Both the position numbers and the translations under genes were made by a program. From positions 1 through 32,117 of IMG/VR virus record IMGVR_UViG_3300042560_001120: 32,117 nucleotides of DNA; one strand, 5' to 3'. The notes beneath the pieces were generated by a model. It did not search any database, was not told where the DNA came from, and saw only the letters and a program-made list of their open reading frames with translations. Positions within the stretch are counted from its first letter, which is position 1. Each line of letters starts with the position of its first letter. Of the stretch, positions 23,914 through 30,424 are shown in pieces. Source of the stretch: a virus.

Positions 23914-24267
23914 TCAGTTCTTGGTCAGAATCACGTTTGAGGTTGGCGTTTCGCGGACTTCGACGCGGGAAAGCAGCGGCAATCGCGGCTGCAATTCGCG
24001 CCAAAGCCACGCGGCAAGGTTTTCGGCGGTGGTCGCGCATGGAAGCATATCGTTGAGGTTTCGGTGATCGAGGGACGCCACGATCGGCTTTACCACGGCG
24101 CTGATGTCCGCGTAGTCCTGCACCCATTCGTTAGCGATCGGGCCGCACACGCCGACCAGCACTTCGTAGCTATGGCCGTGCAGGCGATGGCATTGATGGT
24201 CTGCCGGGAGATGTGGCAGCGAGTGCGCGGCCTCAAAACGGTAGGCTTTGGTGATTTCGTATTTCAC
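23914..24267 (-). CDS. queD: 6-carboxytetrahydropterin synthase QueD
   Basis: 117 residues, GTG start overlapping the replication gene as GTGA. Typical features: FEAAHSLPHL (zinc His15), CHRLHGHSYEV with catalytic-type Cys26 and zinc His30/His32, DYADISAVVKPI, SLDHRNLND (Asp67-His68) and VEVRETPTSN. QueD makes 6-carboxytetrahydropterin from dihydroneopterin triphosphate on the way to preQ0. QueE and FolE are not in the window, so they must come from the host or from genes outside it. Confidence 0.9.
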   Translation of the reverse strand: MKYEITKAYRFEAAHSLPHLPADHQCHRLHGHSYEVLVGVCGPIANEWVQDYADISAVVKPIVASLDHRNLNDMLPCATTAENLAAWLWRELQPRLPLLSRVEVRETPTSNVILTKN

Positions 24268-25127
24268 GCCGCCACCTCCACGCCAGCCAACCTCTGCCGC
24301 ATTTCCGATATGGACGCCTTCAGCGCCTTCACCTTCGCCATCGGCTCGGCCTTCAAGCGCCTGTCGAACGAGTCAGGGACGGCTTCCTTGTTCGCCGGGT
24401 TCGCGCAAATGCGATCCACCTCCTTCTGCGCGGCCTCGATGCGTTGCTGAAGCTGCCACACGCCTTCGGGTTTCGGGCTCCCGTTATGGCCGTTGACCGC
24501 ACCGTTGCCGAACTGCTTCGGGCTGCGGTTGCTCTGCCACTTGCGCCAAAAGCCCGACAAGTCGTGCGGCATGGACGAGACGCGCCTGCCCTTGCCGTCC
24601 AGCCATCCCGCGCCCTCGCGGTCATCGAAGTAAGCCCGGCAAACGTCTTCGGGGATGCTGGCGCGTCTTCCTGCCTCGATGACTTCCTCGACCGCAAACC
24701 CCGCCTCGCCACCTACTGTGCTATATATACTCTTCTCTTCTCTTCTCTGGTAACGCTCTTGTAACGCTGGGAGCGTTACAGAATCGGCCCTTGTTTTTTC
24801 GACCCGATTCTTTGTAAGTGCCCGCTTCTTAGCTGTTTGGCCGTTGTGACGGTCAAAGTGCGGGAAGGACAAGTCGCCATCGCGGCCCTCCAACCAACCC
24901 ACCTTTCGCATCGCCTCGGCGAAACCCGGCGTGGTCGTGATGCGATCGAGCACATTTGCTGTAACGCTCACAGCGTTACAATCTGCGATATGCTGATCGG
25001 CCCACGCCCAGACCTTCCAGAGCCTTCCGACTACGGCAAGCTCGTCCATTTCCAACGCCGCCGCCATCTGGAACACGGCGGGGTCGGTGTCCAGATTGCA
25101 GCGCATTTTGATCCAATCGCCAGCCAT
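24264..25127 (-). CDS. Replisome-organizer-like replication protein carrying an origin candidate
   Basis: 287 residues. The N terminus (WIKMRCNLDTDPAVFQMAA, VVGRLWKVWAWADQH, DRITTTPGFAEAMRKVGWL, FDRHNGQTAKKRALTKNR) resembles the DNA-binding winged-helix part of phage replication initiators. Helices follow, with a C-terminal coiled region (QQRIEAAQKEVDRICANP). It is followed by queD (GTGA overlap) and preceded by a conserved gene (TAATG overlap). Two palindromes with identical arms lie inside the coding DNA, as iterons do in lambda O. Initiator function is inferred; no helicase gene is visible. Confidence 0.65.
   Translation of the reverse strand: MAGDWIKMRCNLDTDPAVFQMAAALEMDELAVVGRLWKVWAWADQHIADCNAVSVTANVLDRITTTPGFAEAMRKVGWLEGRDGDLSFPHFDRHNGQTAKKRALTKNRVEKTRADSVTLPALQERYQRREEKSIYSTVGGEAGFAVEEVIEAGRRASIPEDVCRAYFDDREGAGWLDGKGRRVSSMPHDLSGFWRKWQSNRSPKQFGNGAVNGHNGSPKPEGVWQLQQRIEAAQKEVDRICANPANKEAVPDSFDRRLKAEPMAKVKALKASISEMRQRLAGVEVAA
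24750..24780. repeat. Origin-candidate palindrome A plus half-site
   Basis: The half site GTAACGCT (24750-24757) is followed by a perfect palindrome with arms TGTAACGCT (24760-24768) and AGCGTTACA (24772-24780) around GGG. Immediately to the left is an AT/pyrimidine tract (TATATATAC then TCTTC repeats, 24722-24747) that could unwind. Similar to initiator-binding iterons beside a melting region. Confidence 0.6.
24960..24980. repeat. Origin-candidate palindrome B
   Basis: The same arms, TGTAACGCT (24960-24968) and AGCGTTACA (24972-24980), surround CAC, exactly 200 bases from palindrome A. The two copies are read in different codon phases of the host gene (SVTLPALQ against CNAVSVT), so their identity is conserved as DNA, not as protein. 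Confidence 0.6.
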
Positions 25128-25618
25128 TAGATTGCCTCTCGTATGGCCGTGAATACCCCTGTCATGTCTGCCACCCGCTCAAGCTGCGAATATTTAACGG
25201 TAAAAGCGCGAAGCTCCGACTTGGCGGCATTGATGATCTGCGCCAAAGCCTTCTCGTCTTGGAAAGCGTCAGCGAGCGGCAAGTATGTTCCACGTTTAGC
25301 CGCATCAATCGTCCCGTCGTTTTCGACCTGTTTCACCGGCCAAAAAGCGCGGATCGTCAGCGTCTTGTTGTCGGGTGTCTCAATCGTCACCTTTACCCGC
25401 CGGATCAACTCGTAGGCTTGTAACTCTCGGTATTTCCGCGCCGCCTCCGTATCGTCCCAGCAAAAGTAAGCGTGCAGGGTTGAGCGTGGACTCTTGGCAA
25501 CGGCCAAGACCGATTCCGGCGTCAGGCCGCGCTTGCTGGCGGCGATGGCCGTGAGTTCCTTGCGGATTTCGTCGTTGCGAGTCAGTGACCCGCGTTCTGG
25601 TTCAATTAGGCTAATCAT
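25127..25618 (-). CDS. Conserved phage protein of unknown function
   Basis: 163 residues from the ATG at 25618. Residues about 20-80 (KELTAIAASKRGLTPESVLAV, STLHAYFCWDDTEAARKYR, AYELIRRVKVTIETPDNK) form a pattern I have seen in many phage early regions: an aspartate-rich W-D-D-x-E-A-A motif followed by a strand. The C terminus is helical. The frame stays open to 26131, but that part is repeat DNA and is excluded. It overlaps the replication gene by one base (TAATG), so a replication-linked role is likely but unproven. Confidence 0.6.
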   Translation of the reverse strand: MISLIEPERGSLTRNDEIRKELTAIAASKRGLTPESVLAVAKSPRSTLHAYFCWDDTEAARKYRELQAYELIRRVKVTIETPDNKTLTIRAFWPVKQVENDGTIDAAKRGTYLPLADAFQDEKALAQIINAAKSELRAFTVKYSQLERVADMTGVFTAIREAI

Positions 25619-25630
25619 TGGTGTGTGTTT
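25619..25630 (-). promoter_or_regulatory. AAACACACACCA leader before start at 25618
   Basis: A variant of the recurring ACACAC leader directly precedes this ATG, without a visible Shine-Dalgarno sequence. Confidence 0.4.
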
Positions 25631-25700
25631 GGTTTGTTGTTCTCTGCAAAAAATGAGCGCAATTTTTACCCCGGTCGCGCCCCCCGGTTTGTGTCGTGTC

Positions 25701-26071
25701 CCTGTCATGCCGCGCCCTGCCTGGCCTGGCCGCGCCTGGCCGCGCCTGCGTTGCCTCGCCACGCCGGATCGTTCCAAGCCGTGCCATGCCGTGCCATGCC
25801 TGCGTTGCCAATACGCGCCTGGCCGCGCGCTATCGCGCTGTGCCCAGCCTAGCCTGCGTTGCTTCGCCTGACCCTGCCTAGCCCGGCCTACCAAGCCTGC
25901 GTTGCCGCGAATTGCCGCGACTCGTCTTGCTATACCTTGCCAGCGTTGCTTCGCCTGGCCCAGGCGCGCCGGGCCTATCTGCGCCTGCGAAGCCTTAGCT
26001 CGCCCAGCAGTGCAGCGCCTAGCCCAGCCAGCGTTGCGCTGACGTGACGGGCCAAGTCTAGGCGTGCCTAG
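25701..26071. repeat. Nested pentamer / 44-54 bp repeat array, non-coding
   Basis: Eight units start at 25701, 25745, 25799, 25853, 25896, 25940, 25984 and 26028, with lengths 44, 54, 54, 43, 44, 44, 44 and 44. Most open with CC(T/A)GCGTTGC: four copies of the T form, two of the A form, CCTGCGAAGC at 25984 and a diverged CCTGTCATGC at 25701. Within units the DNA runs in pentamers, 50 of 68 ending in GC. Each unit is 8 or 10 pentamers plus four bases (three in the fourth unit), so the phase slips at every unit boundary. It fills most of the 525-base gap between genes. Function is unknown. Confidence 0.8.
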
Positions 26072-26143
26072 CTCCACGCGCCCCACGGAGCGCGCAGCAG
26101 TTTGATTGTTCGCCGTGGCGAAATTGTTCATGACAAGTCTTGG
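26072..26143. other. Remainder of the non-coding gap
   Basis: No gene is seen. It contains a small palindrome TTCGCC-GT-GGCGAA (26109-26122) downstream of the gene ending at 26144. It lacks a T-tract, so it is not a convincing terminator. The opposite flank, 25619-25700, is also non-coding, with runs of T and C and no clear promoter. Confidence 0.5.
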
Positions 26144-26776
26144 CTATTCCGTTGCCAGCGTGAAATTGCCCCAGCCCATGCCCGCCGACATTTTGCTGTC
26201 GTTGCGCCCCTCGCCAATGCCGACCTGTTGGCCGACACGTTGCAGCAGGTTAGCGACATCGGTTGCGCTGAACTGATCGGTGTCGTAGCTCACGCGCACG
26301 TTAGCCGACCACGGCCAGAACTTTGCCCGCACACGCAGGTCGCAGACGCCCGTGGCGTTGCGAGCGTGCATAATGTGCTTTTCGGCCTCGCCATCGATCT
26401 TGATAAGCGGCACCGCGTCCACGATGTCGAAGCCATCGGCCTCCGTGAACAGCGACAGCTTGGCGAGCGTCATCTTGAAGCCGACCAGCCGACAGGCCGA
26501 GATAAGCGCGTTGCGGAAGGCGGATGCCGGGATGCCGCACCATCCTTCCGTGCTGATGTGTTTTGCCGCCTCAAAGTCGGCGTCGAAATCGCGGGCCTCG
26601 CGGGCCTTCTTTTTGTTTGCCTGCGATCCAGCCGCCATTTTCGCCATCATCGTCTCGATGGCTTTCTGCGAAAATCGCAGTTGGATGTAGGGTGATGTGC
26701 CGACGATCTTAAAAGCCGCTGTCGAGATGGACGGCGCTTTTATCGTCACGTTTTCTTCTTTAGTGTTCTTGCTCAT
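26144..26776 (-). CDS. Conserved phage protein with RAMP-like motifs
   Basis: 210 residues from the ATG at 26776. An N-terminal strand (AAFKIVGTSPYIQLRF) is followed by a Lys/Asp-rich helix. GIPASAFRNALISACRL (81-97) resembles the IPGSSLKGALR-type motif of Cas7/RAMP proteins. The C terminus LLQRVGQQVGIGEGRND (177-193) ... GMGWGNF (199-205) resembles the glycine-rich RAMP loop. The centre (AKFWPWSANVRVSYD) is strand-rich. It lies with recombination and replication genes. The RAMP-like fold is inference from motif order; no function is claimed. A longer frame to 26968 would run into the wHTH gene and is rejected. Confidence 0.6.
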   Translation of the reverse strand: MSKNTKEENVTIKAPSISTAAFKIVGTSPYIQLRFSQKAIETMMAKMAAGSQANKKKAREARDFDADFEAAKHISTEGWCGIPASAFRNALISACRLVGFKMTLAKLSLFTEADGFDIVDAVPLIKIDGEAEKHIMHARNATGVCDLRVRAKFWPWSANVRVSYDTDQFSATDVANLLQRVGQQVGIGEGRNDSKMSAGMGWGNFTLATE

Positions 26777-26786
26777 GTGTGTGTTC
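26777..26786 (-). promoter_or_regulatory. GAACACACAC leader before start at 26776
   Basis: The bases directly before the ATG on the minus strand read AGAGAACACACAC, another copy of the recurring leader. The gene begins after a real 46-base gap. Confidence 0.5.
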
Positions 26787-26822
26787 TCTTTGTGTGTTTC
26801 TTGGTTTCGCCCGTAGGCAAAT

Positions 26823-27146
26823 TCATGTGATCTTCCAAACAATGGCCCTGCTTCCGCTTGGGCTTGGGCGGCGAAGCCCCGAATCCTCGACCAGCCCAAG
26901 GTCGCGCAATTCGCCACGGCGCTTGCCAATGCTGGTCTGCTGCCATCCCGAAAGCTCGGCCAACTCAAAGTCGGTCAGGCCATCCGAGTGGGCGAAAAGC
27001 AAATCCAACGCGATCTTGCGACCTCTTGCCGCGTTCAATAGCGCGTCCTTTCGCGCCTCGTTGCACGTTTCGGGGTCGCTGTAGCGGACTGGCGCAACGT
27101 CGATGACCGCCGCGCCTGCGTCGAACAAGTCAGGTTGCCAGGTCAT
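26823..27146 (-). CDS. Winged-helix DNA-binding protein
   Basis: 107 residues from the ATG at 27146 (ATGA overlap with the upstream gene). After a variable start (TWQPDLFDAGAAVIDVA), residues about 45-100 (LDLLFAHSDGLTDFELAEL, QTSIGKRRGELRDLGLVED, GSRAIVWKI) form a winged helix-turn-helix like those in small phage regulators. Target unknown. Confidence 0.65.
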   Translation of the reverse strand: MTWQPDLFDAGAAVIDVAPVRYSDPETCNEARKDALLNAARGRKIALDLLFAHSDGLTDFELAELSGWQQTSIGKRRGELRDLGLVEDSGLRRPSPSGSRAIVWKIT

Positions 27147-27334
27147 CGGGACAACCTCCATCCGTTGCTTGCAATGGCCTCATCGCGCTTTCTCCGAGCT
27201 TCCTCGATGTCGCGGGTCTTGAGGTTCAGCGCCACGCGCTCGGTCTTGGCCGGATCGTAAGGCTGAACCCGCATCCACCATGTGCCGTGGTTGCTCCACA
27301 AATAGCGGTTGGGATTGAAGGTCCAGCGGTTCAT
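27143..27334 (-). CDS. Small protein resembling an integrase arm-binding domain
   Basis: 63 residues from the ATG at 27334 (ATGA overlaps at both ends). The sequence NHGTWWMRVQPYDPAKTERV then ALNLKTRDIEEARRKRDEAI resembles the N-terminal arm-type DNA-binding domain of tyrosine integrases: a three-stranded sheet, then a helix. The catalytic domains are absent and no integrase is seen elsewhere in the window. It may act alone as a DNA-binding protein. A longer frame to 27421 lacks support. Confidence 0.55.
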   Translation of the reverse strand: MNRWTFNPNRYLWSNHGTWWMRVQPYDPAKTERVALNLKTRDIEEARRKRDEAIASNGWRLSR

Positions 27335-28167
27335 GCCGCCCCCTTCCCATAAACCCAACTCGGCAAGTTGAGGCACTGCACCTCTGCCGTGTAGCCCGGC
27401 CACACGCCCGCGTCCTCGCATTGCGCGATCAGTTCCAGCGCGTCATTCATCATGCCCACGCCCAGATCGAGCGCGTCAGGATGAATCTCGTAGACGGCCA
27501 CCGCATAAGGCGGGGCCACTTCCACCGCGATCCAGTAGAACCGCGCAGGCGGCAGGCCGTTCAGCCCCGCCAAGTGGCAATACCATGCCGCCGAAACGTG
27601 GTAGTTGAGCGATGCCGCTTGCCGCGAGAAGGTGTTATAGTCCGCGCCCGCGCTCGTGGTTTTCACGTCCACGATGACGGACTCCATATCGTCCACCACT
27701 TTGAGCGCATCGACGCGGCCTTTAATCCACAAGCCCGTCCTGTGCTCGGCAAACATCGCCACCTCGCTGTCGCAGCCAAACAGCAACGCCTTCGCCGCAT
27801 CGTGCGCGGCGATTGAGTCGCGGATTCCCCGCACGGCCCGCGCCTCGTCGGCGTCGAGGATCGGCGTGGTGCCGATGCTTTCGCGCCATTCCTTGCCTGC
27901 CTTGGTGCGGAAGTCGATGTCGCTCGGCTTTTCTACAAAAGCCGTGTCGAGCTTGTTGGGCTCAAGCACGGCGAGGTGCGACATCGTTCCTAGAAGCATC
28001 GCCTTGGTCTGCTCGCGCTTCGTCTCGCCAGCCATGTGGGCCGCGTAGTGCGCGGGCGATTTAGGCGGCAGGATGTGCTTGGCGTCACTGCCCGCGATGG
28101 CCGGGGCCATGCGGTATTCTTTCTCGTCCATTTGGTAATGGATGCCTGTGAGGTTTTGGGCGCTCAT
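27331..28167 (-). CDS. PD-(D/E)XK exonuclease (RecE/RecB type)
   Basis: 278 residues. The N terminus (IHYQMDEKEYRMAPAIAGSDAK) and the catalytic core (Glu135; GRVDAL with Asp153; VIVDVKTT with Asp167 and Lys169) fit the phage exonuclease VIII family. GTMSHLAVLEP (60-70) is the helix typical of these enzymes. It resects double-stranded ends to give 3' single strands for the RecT-like annealer encoded immediately upstream. A two-base gap separates the pair. Confidence 0.8.
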   Translation of the reverse strand: MSAQNLTGIHYQMDEKEYRMAPAIAGSDAKHILPPKSPAHYAAHMAGETKREQTKAMLLGTMSHLAVLEPNKLDTAFVEKPSDIDFRTKAGKEWRESIGTTPILDADEARAVRGIRDSIAAHDAAKALLFGCDSEVAMFAEHRTGLWIKGRVDALKVVDDMESVIVDVKTTSAGADYNTFSRQAASLNYHVSAAWYCHLAGLNGLPPARFYWIAVEVAPPYAVAVYEIHPDALDLGVGMMNDALELIAQCEDAGVWPGYTAEVQCLNLPSWVYGKGAA

Positions 28168-28169
28168 GG

Positions 28170-29219
28170 TCAGAACGGGATATCGTCATCCGCGAGTTCA
28201 GTGGCCTTGTCCTCGGCCTTGGCCGGAACGTCCTGCCGCGACACTGCCTTGAGGTCGTAGCCCTTCTTAATCTCGCCCGTCTTCTTGTCCTCGTATTCAC
28301 GCGAGGCGATTTGAACCAAGATGCTTTCGCCCTCCTGGCACTCTTCCAGCACCGCGCCAAGTTCCGCGTCGAACGTGGACGGATACAGCTTCTTGCCGTT
28401 GTCCATTTCAAGCGTGGCCTTCCACACCGTCCACGGCCCCTTCGCGCCTTGACCGCTCTTGGTGGTCTTCTCGCAGAGCGTGGCGGTTTCCCAATCCGCG
28501 CCTTCGTCCATTGCGGCCACGGGTTGCCGCTTCCGCAGCTTGGCGTCAGGTGTGTTGAGCTTCACCACATCCTCGGCAATGTTGCGGATGCGTTCGGGCA
28601 CCACGTCGATGATATCGGCCTCATCGGTCAGCACCGGGGTCTGCGGTTCGGGCCGCGTGTAAGTCACAGGCGCTGACGCCAAAGGCTCAAACTGCCCGAC
28701 CTCTTCGGGCGTGTAGAAGCCCCCGAGCACGCCGGGGAACACGGCGCGAACGCCTTCGCTCACCACGCGGGCCGAAAGCATCTGGCGCGGGTATTGGTTC
28801 CAGTTGCTCTTGCCGCTCAACAACCCTGCGCGCTTGGCATCATCCAGCGTCCAGCGGATATCGCACTTGCCGCCCTGCGGGTGCGCGAAGGTTGCCGCGC
28901 ACGCCTTGTCGGTGCGCTCCGTCCACTGCACAGAGCCGCCTGCCTGTTGAAAGCGAGCCAGCATGGCATCGGCCTTCAAAGCCGGGCGTCCTTGGATAAC
29001 GTGGTATTGCGAGAAGACCGTGGCAGGGTGTTTGCCTTCGGCCTGCGCGATGAGCATGAGCGCCATCGCCTCGGTGGGCTTTTTGATGCCGAAGAAATTC
29101 GACTCAACGCCGATCTTCGCCATCTGCTGCATATCCGACAGCGGCACAAGCGCGAGGCTTGCGTGGCCGTTGCCGTTGGTGTTGCGTGTATTTGACACGC
29201 TATGTGGGTTCTGTTCCAT
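28170..29219 (-). CDS. RecT-like ssDNA annealing protein with SSB-type tail
   Basis: 349 residues. Residues about 25-175 match RecT-family annealing proteins (LMLIAQAEGKHPATVFSQY, QGRPALKADAMLARFQQAGG, WNQYPRQMLSARVVSEGVR, FPGVLGGFYTPEEVG). After a Pro/acidic linker, residues about 245-325 (KGPWTVWKATLEMDNGKKLYP; ESILVQIASREY, abridged by two residues at the first end) look like an OB-fold. The last residues, ELADDDIPF, copy the C-terminal DDDIPF tip of bacterial SSB, which recruits repair proteins. It would anneal strands in recombination with the exonuclease downstream. The ATG at 29219 follows a GAACACACCA leader. Confidence 0.75.
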   Translation of the reverse strand: MEQNPHSVSNTRNTNGNGHASLALVPLSDMQQMAKIGVESNFFGIKKPTEAMALMLIAQAEGKHPATVFSQYHVIQGRPALKADAMLARFQQAGGSVQWTERTDKACAATFAHPQGGKCDIRWTLDDAKRAGLLSGKSNWNQYPRQMLSARVVSEGVRAVFPGVLGGFYTPEEVGQFEPLASAPVTYTRPEPQTPVLTDEADIIDVVPERIRNIAEDVVKLNTPDAKLRKRQPVAAMDEGADWETATLCEKTTKSGQGAKGPWTVWKATLEMDNGKKLYPSTFDAELGAVLEECQEGESILVQIASREYEDKKTGEIKKGYDLKAVSRQDVPAKAEDKATELADDDIPF

Positions 29220-29229
29220 TGGTGTGTTC
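29220..29229 (-). promoter_or_regulatory. GAACACACCA leader before start at 29219
   Basis: Another copy of the recurring leader, directly before the annealing-protein ATG. The gap here is 55 bases and no clear Shine-Dalgarno is visible. Confidence 0.45.
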
Positions 29230-29274
29230 AATTGCGGGTCGAGCGTTAGCGCGCTCGGCCCGTCTTGGTTTTGG

Positions 29275-29838
29275 TCATGCGGGCGGCACTGCGTTGTTGC
29301 TTTGCCGTCCGAAAATGGTGTCCCACCCGTAGACCGCCACCGCGAGCGCGGCCCACTCGTGCGACTTGATGCCGTAAGTCGGCCCTTGGTTTTTCTTGCT
29401 GCCCTGCGGCCCGATGCGGTCAATCAATGCCTGCCGCACGTTCGCATCCTTGGCGCGTGGGGAGTTGCATAGGTGCAGCTTTATGTCGCGGCGGAACACG
29501 CGAGAGAGTTTGCCGCCAGCGAGGCGAGAAAGTTCCGTGAAGCGCCCGATCCAAACGCACGTCTCAAACACACTCGCGCCAACGGCCATTCCGTAACACG
29601 CGATCATCTCGATAAACACTTGGCGGCTGCTCCAGTAGCCATCGCACTTTGCCAACTCTTCGTTGGTGACGATGCCGCGATCGAAGACCCGCCCGTCGCT
29701 GAGACAAACGAAAGCCGACTGCTCTGGGCCGGGATCAATGCCGATCACCATGCCCGCGCTCTGCTCGCAGTCGCCGCAGTCGGTCATGTCGCCAAAGATC
29801 GACTGGCCGCAGCGGCAATAGTGGATCTCGCGGCTCAT
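29275..29838 (-). CDS. RuvC-like resolvase with N-terminal zinc ribbon
   Basis: 187 residues from the ATG at 29838 (ATGA overlap). Residues 8-24 carry C-x-C-x10-C-x2-C (Cys8, 10, 21, 24), a zinc ribbon. The RNase-H-like core follows: MVIGIDPGPEQSAFVCL with Asp35 as the first catalytic Asp, QVFIEMIACYGMAVG with the Glu, ETCVWIGRF, KDANVRQALIDRIG and SHEWAALAVAVYG. This is the phage RuvC-like family that cuts four-way junctions. A small Pro/Ala tail closes it. It lies next to the recombination pair. Confidence 0.75.
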   Translation of the reverse strand: MSREIHYCRCGQSIFGDMTDCGDCEQSAGMVIGIDPGPEQSAFVCLSDGRVFDRGIVTNEELAKCDGYWSSRQVFIEMIACYGMAVGASVFETCVWIGRFTELSRLAGGKLSRVFRRDIKLHLCNSPRAKDANVRQALIDRIGPQGSKKNQGPTYGIKSHEWAALAVAVYGWDTIFGRQSNNAVPPA

Positions 29839-30167
29839 ATGTTGGCCCACCCTCCATCTGCCGCTGCCTTGTCCCGGCACGACTCGCGGCAGGCGTCATC
29901 TCGCAGGCAATCAATCTTGTTTTTCAAGATGGCTTGCTCGGCTTCCAACACGGCGATGCGAGCATTGGCCTCGGAAAGCTCGCAGTCCTGCCGCACAATC
30001 GTCTGGCAAGCGATTTCGTAAAGCTCCCGCAGGCTCGGCTCGTCGCTCCACGTTGGGCCAAAGCCAACGGCACCGACTTCAAAGTTAACCGGGGCGGCTT
30101 TAGCGGAGCCCCCAAGCTCCACCGCCCCGGCATTGCCGCCGCTCCCTTGATTCAGCGACAAATTCAT
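29835..30167 (-). CDS. Small coiled-coil protein
   Basis: 110 residues from the ATG at 30167 (ATGA overlap). A Gly-rich N terminus (QGSGGNAGAVELGGS) is followed by a heptad-type coil (ELSEANARIAVLEAEQAIL, then KNKID). The C-terminal Cys residues (CLRDDACRESCRDK) may bind metal. Function unknown. It overlaps the resolvase gene and the next coiled-coil gene. Confidence 0.55.
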   Translation of the reverse strand: MNLSLNQGSGGNAGAVELGGSAKAAPVNFEVGAVGFGPTWSDEPSLRELYEIACQTIVRQDCELSEANARIAVLEAEQAILKNKIDCLRDDACRESCRDKAAADGGWANI

Positions 30168-30424
30168 AGATCCAAAGCCTCCGCTTCGGCCCGCCGCAGC
30201 GCGGCAAGTTGGATCTCCGCGTCGGCCTCGTCGGCCCACGATTGCAACTGCTTGCGAAGCTCAAGGTTTTCCTTGGTTGCTCGTTTCGCCGCCGTGTAAA
30301 GATCGGCGATCTCGTTCTCCAATCGCTCGATAATGAGGCGGCAGCGTTGCAACTCCTCGCGCAGCGCGCCGAGTTCGGCATCCTTTACGCGAAGGAAATC
30401 CTCCATTTCCATTTCATGCAACAT
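30164..30424 (-). CDS. Small coiled-coil protein
   Basis: 86 residues from the ATG at 30424, supported by GGAGGG nine bases upstream. Nearly the whole chain is a coiled coil (DAELGALREELQRCRLIIERL, abridged by none; RATKENLELRKQLQSW). It is followed by an Ala/Glu-rich end. Probably oligomeric; it may pair with the neighbouring coiled-coil protein. Function unknown. Confidence 0.6.
   Translation of the reverse strand: MLHEMEMEDFLRVKDAELGALREELQRCRLIIERLENEIADLYTAAKRATKENLELRKQLQSWADEADAEIQLAALRRAEAEALDL

Noticed and set aside
25701-26071. CRISPR array
   Set aside because: Repeat heads are only 10 bases, the intervening DNA is itself pentameric and not unique, and no cas genes are nearby. The RAMP-like gene alone is not enough.
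26109-26122. TTCGCC-GT-GGCGAA as a terminator
   Set aside because: Short stem, two-base loop and no T-tract on either strand.
25619-26131. Upstream extension of the gene at 25127-25618 through the repeat array (Gln/Arg/Ala/Gly-rich peptide)
   Set aside because: The peptide is a direct reading of GC-rich pentamers, has no fold-like pattern, and the ATG at 25618 starts a normal protein. The array phase-slips would disrupt any conserved peptide repeat.
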